NCBI GenBank assembly: GCA_011042755.1 | Contig: DRBY01000099.1 | Coordinates: 1-6,714 of the forward strand | Length of the DNA stretch: 6,714 nt | Direction of reading: 5' to 3' | From: Thermoproteota archaeon | GTDB lineage: Archaea > Thermoproteota > Korarchaeia > Korarchaeales > Korarchaeaceae | Shown: one piece after another, positions 1 to 4,457 of the stretch | How positions within the stretch are numbered: the stretch's first letter is position 1 | Layout of the letters: each line of letters begins with the position of its first letter | Program-made: the position numbers and the translations under genes | The notes under the pieces: model-generated | The model's database searches: none | Told to the model about the DNA's origin: nothing | The model's input: the letters and a program-made list of their open reading frames with translations, nothing else

Positions 1-105
1 AGTATTAGGATCTCTGATGATCTGGTCGCTGCCGCATCGTGGGCACGTAAATTTTACCTCGGTAAATAGCGCGGCCTTCTTCTCGTCCTTCTGGCCACCC
101 TCCAA
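1..105 (-). CDS. N-terminal fragment of a zinc-ribbon protein, probably transcription initiation factor B (TFB)
   Basis: The reading frame is open from the window edge and encodes a charged N-terminal tail (EGGQKDEKK) followed by FTCPRCGSDQIIRDPNT. The CPxCGS...IIRD pattern is the first half of a TFIIB-type zinc ribbon, so the best guess is archaeal TFB, which recruits RNA polymerase to TBP-bound promoters. The second CxxC pair and the cyclin repeats would lie outside the window, so another zinc-ribbon protein is possible. The start is uncertain. ATG at 138 and ATG at 195 are in the same frame. A strong BRE/TATA (GCGAAAC then TTTTATATA, 153-138 on the minus strand) sits against ATG 138 and would start RNA near position 115, which leaves TTG 105 as the only start inside that transcript. 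ATG 195 has an AGGAGG two bases upstream, but it adds a low-GC3, hydrophobic N-terminus that is not typical of TFB. Confidence 0.65.
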   Translation of the reverse strand, partial: MEGGQKDEKKAALFTEVKFTCPRCGSDQIIRDPNT

Positions 106-137
106 GGGATCCCCTGGTGTGTTGCCTGCGAAACCCA

Positions 138-153
138 TATATAAAAGTTTCGC
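138..153 (-). promoter_or_regulatory. BRE/TATA promoter of the TFB-like gene
   Basis: Read on the minus strand, GCGAAAC (153-147) is directly followed by TTTTATATA (146-138). This is a textbook archaeal BRE plus TATA box. Its centre near 141.5 predicts a transcription start about 26 bp downstream, near 115. The mRNA would then open AGGGGATCCC before TTG 105. The ATG at 138 lies between the TATA box and that start site and could not be used from this promoter. Confidence 0.6.
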
Positions 154-241
154 ATTCGTTAAAAGGAAGATCGAAGCCGAACATAAACGAGCCATTTCCT
201 CCTCAGATTGAATAAGATATTTTGATTTCACGCAGCTTAAG

Positions 242-251
242 AAATATATTT
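242..251. promoter_or_regulatory. Symmetric TATA-like element AAATATATTT
   Basis: AAATATATTT is a perfect 10-bp palindrome in the AT-rich gap between the two minus-strand genes. Read on the minus strand it is preceded by GGA, giving GGAAAATATATTT, a BRE/TATA-like string that would start RNA near 220. That start would serve the ATG at 195 of the TFB-like gene with a roughly 25-nt leader. It may equally be plain AT-rich spacer. Confidence 0.3.
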
Positions 252-275
252 TCCTAATTGCCTCACTTACACGAG

Positions 276-521
276 CTAATTGAAGAGTTGCAGCAGCGTT
301 ATTATGGTGAGACCCACGGCAGACGAGAGCCAAAATTCGGCGACTGCGTGAACATCAGAGGTTCTGCGTGAAAAGAGCACGCTGGTTAGGAGCCAGAGAG
401 GTGACAGGACCATGACTAAGTGAAATCCGTAAAATTCAGCGAACGGCTGTCCTATGCTCGCAAAAAGTAGACCCAAAACGCTTGCCCAAGTTAACCCTTT
501 CCGAGCTTCCTTGAGATTCAT
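276..521 (-). CDS. Small membrane protein with three predicted transmembrane helices
   Basis: This is an 81-residue hydrophobic protein of a family I do not recognise. The N-terminus (MNLKEARKG) is short and basic. Three hydrophobic stretches follow at about residues 10-26, 33-50 and 63-79. The RR pair at 52-53, after the second helix, and the basic N-terminus would place both on the cytoplasmic side and the C-terminus outside. There are no cysteines or obvious catalytic residues. It ends with TAG. A weak TATA-like CTAAAGATA (about 548-556, minus strand) lies roughly 30 bp upstream of the ATG, which would give a very short leader. The stronger AT-rich ATATAT string (526-533) is too close to the ATG to drive it. 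The gene lies 138 bp upstream of the longest-supported promoter-proximal part of the TFB-like gene and probably has its own promoter. Its role is unknown. Confidence 0.6.
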   Translation of the reverse strand: MNLKEARKGLTWASVLGLLFASIGQPFAEFYGFHLVMVLSPLWLLTSVLFSRRTSDVHAVAEFWLSSAVGLTIITLLQLFN

Positions 522-566
522 CTCGATATATTACTGTAGTGAACATCTATCTTTAGAGGGTATTGG

Positions 567-590
567 TAGAAAACTTTGAAATAGAAAACT
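567..590. repeat. 9-bp direct repeat TAGAAAACT, 15-bp period
   Basis: TAGAAAACT occurs at 567-575 and again at 582-590, separated by TTGAAA. It lies in the non-coding gap between the divergently transcribed small membrane protein gene and the unknown GTG-start gene. A tandem short motif in a divergent intergenic region could be a regulator site, but in AT-rich DNA it could also be chance. Confidence 0.35.
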
Positions 591-702
591 CCTTAGAGGA
601 GCATGGTGGCCTCAACTAGATTTTTCTTGGCTAGGAGGGTGATGTAGATCTCAGATTGCAGATAAACTGATAGAGCAACCGAGAAAGTTTGATAAGGGGG
701 TG

Positions 703-745
703 GCGTGAGAACGCGCAGCCAAATCTGGCTGACGGCTAAGCCCAG
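703..745 (+). other. Cluster of short hairpins upstream of the unknown basic protein gene
   Basis: Consecutive inverted repeats occur here: GCGT-GAGA-ACGC (703-714), CAGCCA-AATC-TGGCTG (716-731) and GGC-TAA-GCC (734-742). The last can be extended by CTG 729-731 pairing with CAG 743-745, which leaves a two-base bulge. The cluster stops just before the TATA box at 752. I looked for box C/D and H/ACA architecture: an ACA occurs at 748-750, but the required lower stem does not form. It may be a small RNA, the 3' end of an upstream transcript, or chance. Confidence 0.25.
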
Positions 746-751
746 TCACAG

Positions 752-757
752 TTATAG
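752..757 (+). promoter_or_regulatory. TATA element of the leaderless GTG-start gene
   Basis: TTATAG at 752-757 is centred 26.5 bp upstream of the GTG at 781. That is the spacing at which an archaeal TATA box directs initiation at the start codon itself, so the mRNA is predicted to be leaderless. The same TTATAN core and spacing recur at other genes in this window. Confidence 0.55.
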
Positions 758-780
758 CTACTTCTCCTGCGGCCCAACCG

Positions 781-1218
781 GTGCCCCTGCCGTACGAGGA
801 GAGGTTTCGCGACCGAGTAGGAAAGCTTATCGCAATTGGAGAATATAAGCTGGAAGAAAAAGTTCCTCTAGCGGATATAGTACTTGCAAAATATTCGAGA
901 AAAGCTAAGCTCTCCACCGGGGGGGTCATCGGGAAAATAGTGCTATGGGATGCGCCCGGAATCGGGGCATGGAAGGAACTCCCGCTTCCGGCAGCTAGGG
1001 CCAGGATTTATGTAGAGAAGAGAACTTACAGGGTTAGGTGGATTCCTTACCGAACCATCACAGAACTCGTCGAGCTTGAGATCTTGACTAGTGGGAGGTT
1101 CTTGGTCGGTAGACCTAAGGAGGGTGGAGCTACGCTCCTAGTCGCCGACCGCCAGTTCAAGGAGGCCTGGGCATATGGACCCAAAGGCAAGCGACGCCTT
1201 TTGAGTAAAAGAGGCTAG
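781..1218 (+). CDS. Conserved-looking basic protein of unknown function, leaderless GTG start
   Basis: This is a 145-residue soluble protein that I cannot assign to a family. It begins with an amphipathic, charged helix-like region (about 5-45), then a hydrophobic strand (VIGKIVLW, 49-56) and a DAPGIGAWKELPLPAARA stretch (57-74). A run of alternating charged and aromatic residues follows (IYVEKRTYRVRWIPYR, 76-91), and it ends in a basic tail (YGPKGKRRLLSKRG). The basic, strand-rich second half would suit nucleic-acid binding, but this is inference. There are no cysteines and no transmembrane segment. GTG 781 is the only ATG/GTG/TTG between the upstream in-frame stop at 730 and the conserved-looking body, and a TATA box 26.5 bp upstream supports it. 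There is no ribosome binding site. A hairpin and the tRNA-Pro promoter follow on the same strand, so the gene appears monocistronic. Confidence 0.75.
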   Translation: MPLPYEERFRDRVGKLIAIGEYKLEEKVPLADIVLAKYSRKAKLSTGGVIGKIVLWDAPGIGAWKELPLPAARARIYVEKRTYRVRWIPYRTITELVELEILTSGRFLVGRPKEGGATLLVADRQFKEAWAYGPKGKRRLLSKRG

Positions 1219-1224
1219 GCTTGC

Positions 1225-1239
1225 CCGCCCGTTGGGCGG
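1225..1239 (+). terminator. GC-rich hairpin between the unknown gene and tRNA-Pro
   Basis: CCGCCC (1225-1230) and GGGCGG (1234-1239) can pair around a GTT loop, six bases after the stop codon of the upstream gene. No T-run follows (the next bases are TGAAAACCG), so it is not a canonical intrinsic terminator. It could mark the mRNA 3' end or merely separate the two units. Confidence 0.35.
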
Positions 1240-1240
1240 T

Positions 1241-1254
1241 GAAAACCGTTATAA
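1241..1254 (+). promoter_or_regulatory. BRE/TATA promoter of tRNA-Pro
   Basis: GAAAACCG (1241-1248) resembles a purine-rich BRE and is followed by TTATAA (1249-1254). The TATA centre is 25.5 bp from the first base of the mature tRNA at 1277. That places the predicted transcription start at, or within a base or two of, tRNA nucleotide 1. Confidence 0.6.
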
Positions 1255-1259
1255 CCTGG

Positions 1260-1359
1260 AGAGCATGAGGGAAGAGGGGGCCGTGGTCTAGCTTGGTAGG
1301 ATGCCAGCCTGGGGCGCTGGTGGTCCCGGGTTCAAATCCCGGCGGCCCCACCATGCTCT
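1260..1359 (+). repeat. 8-bp inverted repeat flanking the tRNA gene
   Basis: AGAGCATG (1260-1267) is the exact reverse complement of CATGCTCT (1352-1359). The arms bracket the tRNA; the right arm includes the last two bases of the encoded CCA. If a precursor starts upstream of 1260, the arms could form an outer helix that sequesters the 3' end. If transcription starts at 1277, as the TATA spacing predicts, the left arm is not in the RNA. Confidence 0.45.
1277..1353 (+). tRNA. tRNA-Pro, anticodon GGG, CCA encoded, no intron
   Basis: A full cloverleaf folds. The acceptor stem is GGGGCCG (1277-1283) with CGGCCCC (1343-1349). U8 is at 1284. The D-stem is GTCT (1286-1289) with GGAT (1299-1302), and the D-loop contains the GG pair at 1295-1296. 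The anticodon stem CCAGC/GCTGG encloses the loop CTGGGGC, with anticodon GGG at 1311-1313 reading CCC/CCU proline codons. The variable loop is TGGTC. The T-stem CCGGG/CCCGG encloses TTCAAAT. The discriminator is A1350, and CCA is encoded at 1351-1353. There is no intron at 37/38 or elsewhere. Position 15 is G1291 and position 48 is C1325, forming the Levitt pair. G15 is the base that the TgtA encoded in this window exchanges for preQ0 in archaea. Confidence 0.97.
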
Positions 1360-1396
1360 TTGGATGTAAAAATCTCGTGTAAAATGCCAGATGACC

Positions 1397-1416
1397 TTTG
1401 CTAGCGTTCTAGCAAA
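1397..1416. terminator. Perfect 8-bp stem-loop between convergent tRNA and radical SAM genes
   Basis: TTTGCTAG (1397-1404) and CTAGCAAA (1409-1416) pair perfectly around a CGTT loop in the 129-bp spacer between two convergent transcription units. Read on the minus strand, downstream of the radical SAM stop, it is followed by T-rich tracts (1384-1381 and 1372-1368), which suits termination of that transcript. On the plus strand it is a plausible 3' boundary for the tRNA unit. No protein-coding frame in the spacer looks real. Confidence 0.45.
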
Positions 1417-1482
1417 ATCTACCAACAGAGTGTCCCTCATTAGGATCGACGAGAGTGCTATCAATGTGAAATGTAAGCCGGC

Positions 1483-3057
1483 CTAGGCTGGCCCAATGTG
1501 GCTCGCTACCAATGCTCTGTCGGAGCTATCAGAAGTTACCTGCACAATAGCACGTTCGCCCAACGGCACGTTCTTTGGGACACCCTTAACGAAGCAAGTA
1601 GGGCCCTCCTTGAACGGATACGCTACCCTATACTTGGTAACGACGTCGCCAGACATTACTACCTCGAGTTTAGAGCCAACCATCTGCCTCTTCCTCCTCA
1701 GATTGAATTGCCTGGCGGCCGACTCAATCATGCCAGATAGGCGGTCTTTGCTAGCTGGGGGTCCAGGCGGCATGCGTTCGAAGGCCGATCCAGGAAGGGG
1801 CTTGAATCTATACACGGTGACTTTCTCAACTCCGGCCTCGTAGAACCTCTCTATCATGGAGACCGTTGCAGCAACCGTCTTGGCAGTCTGGCCCGGTAAA
1901 CCGTGGATAAAATAAGCGTACACTCTGAGGCCAGCCTGGGCCGCCGCAATTACTCTCTCGGCAGCAAAAGATGATGGACACGGCCTTCCTAACAGCCAAG
2001 AGTGAGCGTCGTCTCCAGTTTCAACTCCGACGTGAATCACGCTGTCTGGGAGACAGCCTAGGATCAGGTCAATGGCTTCGTCCGTGAGCAAGCAGGGCTT
2101 GACGTTCTCTATTCCTACGTATACCTCGCCTCTCCGTATCTCCGGCACGCGACGTATTCCGTCTAGTAAATCCTCAACGGCACTTAGGTTCGGCCCGGGC
2201 TCACACGGATCAATGGGGAGTGCAACCTCGTCTCTACCAAAGTCTAGGAAGTCTGCGCCGCTCAGTATGACCCTCTGAACACGCCGTGACACGAGGTCCG
2301 CCACTTCGGCGGTTATAGCCTCCTTTTCTCTCGACTTTGGATAGCCGTACACTGCTGGGATAGAGCAGTAGCCACACCCCGGCGGAATGCCCTGAGGGCA
2401 TTCTTGAACAGGAGCTCGACGGCCGAGACAAGAGCCGCAGCTTTTGCAAATTTTGCGATTCGCAGTCAGAAGAGGTCTTAGGTAGTTTGAGCACCCTCTC
2501 TCTACTTCTACGTAGACTCTGGCGTATCTGAAGTGCGGCGTAGACGTATAGTACTCAACAGCCTCAGTAGATGGCCTGTAGGTGTTTAGTTCATCTCTAG
2601 AGATCCTCTGCGTTGGCCCCAAGACTGCTCTGCCTCTCTTAACTCTGATGACATTAGGGGTCTCGGGCGGGATGTTAGAAGGATCTTCCAAGCCTCCAGA
2701 CTTTATTATGGAGTCAAGAGCTACCTCACCCTCTCCCCAGACGCCAAGATCGTATCCTAAGAGGGAAACTTGCGTGGGATCCGTTGTAATGGGCCCCCCT
2801 AGTATCTTAACCGCGTGCCTGTACTTCCTCGCAATTTTTAGAGCAACAGGAGCGTCCATCGTCATTGCGCTGACCATGAGAACATCCACATCTTTGGGAG
2901 GTCTACGTAGCGCATCTTCGGCAGTCCTGAGATTGTATTGAATCCCGTTAACCTCAAGAACTCCCGCTATGGCTCTCGGTCCTGCGCCTATCACATCTAG
3001 AGAAGATCTTCGCTTCCCAGAGCCAGCTGCCAAAGCGTCTACCAGTAAGACTTTCAT
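1483..3057 (-). CDS. Radical SAM protein with B12-binding-like N-terminus, extra Cys cluster and TRAM-like C-terminus (resembles COG1031)
   Basis: This 524-residue protein has three recognisable parts. Residues 1-115 resemble a Rossmann B12-binding-type domain (MKVLLVDA start, LGGPI at 86-90, GEGE at 108-111) but lack a DxHxxG motif. Residues 180-430 are the radical SAM barrel, with VERGC at 185-189, PGCGYC at 226-231, GVETG at 344-348 and HGLPGQT at 385-391. Residues about 459-520 look like an RNA-binding TRAM domain. The usual CxxxCxxC is split: C189 is followed by an insertion carrying C204, C207, C210 and C220 before C228 and C231. The overall pattern matches my memory of the uncharacterised archaeal COG1031 Fe-S oxidoreductases. 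A tRNA or protein modification role is inferred from the TRAM domain; the substrate is unknown. The ATG at 3057 lies 27 bp from a TATA element shared with the divergent kinase gene, and there is no Shine-Dalgarno, so it is probably leaderless. Confidence 0.9.
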   Translation of the reverse strand: MKVLLVDALAAGSGKRRSSLDVIGAGPRAIAGVLEVNGIQYNLRTAEDALRRPPKDVDVLMVSAMTMDAPVALKIARKYRHAVKILGGPITTDPTQVSLLGYDLGVWGEGEVALDSIIKSGGLEDPSNIPPETPNVIRVKRGRAVLGPTQRISRDELNTYRPSTEAVEYYTSTPHFRYARVYVEVERGCSNYLRPLLTANRKICKSCGSCLGRRAPVQECPQGIPPGCGYCSIPAVYGYPKSREKEAITAEVADLVSRRVQRVILSGADFLDFGRDEVALPIDPCEPGPNLSAVEDLLDGIRRVPEIRRGEVYVGIENVKPCLLTDEAIDLILGCLPDSVIHVGVETGDDAHSWLLGRPCPSSFAAERVIAAAQAGLRVYAYFIHGLPGQTAKTVAATVSMIERFYEAGVEKVTVYRFKPLPGSAFERMPPGPPASKDRLSGMIESAARQFNLRRKRQMVGSKLEVVMSGDVVTKYRVAYPFKEGPTCFVKGVPKNVPLGERAIVQVTSDSSDRALVASHIGPA

Positions 3058-3078
3058 CCAAGCTGTCTTACTGGGAGG

Positions 3079-3089
3079 GGATTATATCC
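3079..3089. promoter_or_regulatory. Shared near-palindromic TATA element of a divergent gene pair
   Basis: GGATTATATCC has palindromic flanks (GGAT/ATCC) and reads TTATAT on the plus strand and ATATAA on the minus strand. Its central base, 3084, is exactly 27 bp from the ATG at 3111 (plus) and 27 bp from the ATG at 3057 (minus). No other TATA candidate exists in the 53-bp gap. One element therefore probably serves both leaderless genes. Confidence 0.6.
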
Positions 3090-3110
3090 TGCTGCTATCG
3101 ATCAGGAGGG

Positions 3111-3647
3111 ATGCTGACTAGTGAGGGCTTGCTTAAGGGAGACATCAAGCTTCGAGAAGAGTGTAGAGAGCTCATCGCAAGGCCGAGAGCGCCCGTGAGG
3201 TCTGAGCTTAAACCTGGCGACTTAAGCGGGGCCAGCATGATCATCGCGGTTGGGGATAGAGTGACGCAGACCCTTCTCGACCTCTCCAAGCCTCCTCAGG
3301 TTGCAGTAGTTGACCTCCAAGAGAGGAGAAAGTTTGTCGGCATGCCTGAGGGTTTAAGCCAGTATAGGATTATAGAGACTAGTAATCCGGCGGGGATAAT
3401 TACAGCCAGAGCTTGGAGAGACATCAAAGAGGCGATTCAGAGGGCATCTGAGGGAGAGAGGGTCGTAGTATTGGTGGACGGTGAGGAGGATCTACTGGGC
3501 TTCCCCGCAGTAATATGCGCTCCAAACTGCGCAGTAGTTCTATATGGTCAGCCGGGGCAAGGCATCGTCGTCATTCACGTAGATGAGAAGAGGAAATCGG
3601 ACGCAACGTCTCTCTTACTGCGATGCTTCGACCTTGTGAGGGGCTGA
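3111..3647 (+). CDS. GTP-dependent dephospho-CoA kinase (DUF359 family)
   Basis: This 178-residue protein matches the archaeal GTP-dependent dephospho-CoA kinase family, which phosphorylates the 3'-hydroxyl of dephospho-CoA to finish coenzyme A synthesis in the cytoplasm. It is unrelated to bacterial CoaE. Diagnostic segments in order are VGDRVT (47-52), VVDLQERR (66-73), SNPAGIIT (91-98), VDGEEDLLGFP (122-132) and LYGQPGQGIVV (144-154). The acidic GEEDL and VGD motifs are the nucleotide and metal region in this family. Length is normal. ATG 3111 is 27 bp from the shared TATA centre, so initiation is probably leaderless. The AGGAGG just upstream (3104-3109) is only one base from the ATG, too close for a normal ribosome binding site. 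The gene forms a two-gene unit with the cofE-like gene, which starts 6 bp after its stop. Confidence 0.92.
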   Translation: MLTSEGLLKGDIKLREECRELIARPRAPVRSELKPGDLSGASMIIAVGDRVTQTLLDLSKPPQVAVVDLQERRKFVGMPEGLSQYRIIETSNPAGIITARAWRDIKEAIQRASEGERVVVLVDGEEDLLGFPAVICAPNCAVVLYGQPGQGIVVIHVDEKRKSDATSLLLRCFDLVRG

Positions 3648-3649
3648 TC
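3640..3649 (+). promoter_or_regulatory. Ribosome binding site of the cofE-like gene
   Basis: GGGGCTGATC (3640-3649) overlaps the stop codon of the kinase gene and ends four bases before the ATG at 3654. It matches 8 of 10 positions of GGAGGTGATC, the complement of the archaeal 16S 3' end. This is the arrangement expected for an internal gene of a polycistronic mRNA, in contrast to the leaderless first gene. Confidence 0.5.
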
Positions 3650-3653
3650 TAAC

Positions 3654-4457
3654 ATGCTCCAGATCCTGCCCATAGGTCCTATAGACCCACCTATACGCGT
3701 TGGCGAGGACTTCATCGAGAGGCTGGAGAGGGAACTTGACTCGAGAGGCCTGAGGTTAAAGGACGGTGACGTGATTGCCGTAGCCAGCAAGATCGTCGCC
3801 TACAGCCAGGGTCGAGTCGTCCCCCTTGAGAGGTGGCGCAAGATCGATGGCAAGGCTGAGGCGCTGGCTAAGTACTATGGCGCAGAGAAGTGGAAGGCTG
3901 CGGCGGTCTTGGCGGAAGCTGACGCTGTACTGGGTGGCTATCAGGGCTATATCCTCACCTATAAGAATGGGATTGCAGTAGGTACCGCCGGAATTGACAG
4001 GTCTAACTCGCCCCCAAGTCACGTTGTCCTTCACCCCGTGGACCCAGACTCTCAGGCAAGGAAGGTTGTGGAGTGGGCCCGAGCACGGTACGGAGTGACC
4101 ATTGGGGCCATCATAGTCGACAGTAGGCTGACGCTCTTCAGGAGAGGGGTCATCGGGGTAGCCCTAGGTGTCTGGGGACTTCGCCCACTGAAAGACATGC
4201 GAGGCACGCTCGATATATACGGAAAACCGCTGAGGTTCACCGTTGTAAATGTGGCAGACAGCCTTGCCGCCGCCGCTTCTTTAGTCATGGGAGAGGCGGG
4301 CGAGCGGATACCTTACGCGTTGATTCGATACGACGGAGCCGAGGTCGGATTTGAAGAAGGTGGAGAAGAGCTAAGAGTCGGTCTCGAAGAGTGCTACATC
4401 TACAATTCGCTCCTCAATCCCCCTCCTGAGGCTCTCTTGGGAGAACATGGTGTCTAA
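3654..4457 (+). CDS. cofE: CofE-family protein (F420-0:gamma-glutamyl ligase-like)
   Basis: This 267-residue protein belongs to the CofE family, whose characterised archaeal members add glutamates to the F420-0 side chain using GTP. Family landmarks are VIAVASKIVAYSQGRVV (40-56), AGID (112-115), DPDSQARKV (130-138), IIVDS (153-157), FRRGVIGVALG (162-172), GLRPLKDMRG (175-184), DIYGKPL (187-193) and VADSLAAAASLVMGE (200-214). The loop that in canonical CofE reads DTxGRPxRxG is here DSRLTLFRRG: the aspartate (156) and the last arginine and glycine are kept, but the GRP is lost. D115 and D156 are likely metal ligands by family analogy. It may therefore be a true CofE of a divergent clade or a paralogue with another acceptor. 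The extra tail beyond residue 250 overlaps the convergent tgtA gene by 44 bp. It is probably translated from the kinase-gene mRNA. Confidence 0.85.
   Translation: MLQILPIGPIDPPIRVGEDFIERLERELDSRGLRLKDGDVIAVASKIVAYSQGRVVPLERWRKIDGKAEALAKYYGAEKWKAAAVLAEADAVLGGYQGYILTYKNGIAVGTAGIDRSNSPPSHVVLHPVDPDSQARKVVEWARARYGVTIGAIIVDSRLTLFRRGVIGVALGVWGLRPLKDMRGTLDIYGKPLRFTVVNVADSLAAAASLVMGEAGERIPYALIRYDGAEVGFEEGGEELRVGLEECYIYNSLLNPPPEALLGEHGV

Noticed and set aside
17..211. 64-residue plus-strand frame
   Set aside because: It is the opposite strand of the zinc-ribbon coding region and its promoter and has no domain character.
603..647. Tiny plus-strand frame of 14 codons (MVASTRFFLARRVM) after GGAG
   Set aside because: The GGAG is one base from the ATG and part of a hairpin. 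No downstream gene is positioned for a leader-peptide mechanism.
640..731. Box C/D small RNA with GTGATGT and CTGA
   Set aside because: C- and D-like boxes occur, but the guide spacing (21 nt) and the missing C'/D' pair do not fit archaeal C/D RNA architecture.
651..929. 92-residue minus-strand frame
   Set aside because: It lies antisense to the better-supported gene at 781-1218 and has low-complexity serine-rich composition typical of shadow frames.
1157..1354. Minus-strand frame across the tRNA with a VGPPGFEPGTTS-like start
   Set aside because: It is the antisense translation of the tRNA-Pro T-arm and acceptor stem, a well-known spurious annotation, and it overlaps the end of the real gene at 781-1218.
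1290..1440. Minus-strand frame starting ATG 1440 (MRDTLLVDFARTLAKV)
   Set aside because: It looks protein-like at first, but it runs through the stem-loop and into the antisense of the tRNA, where it stops. It has no ribosome binding site or promoter.
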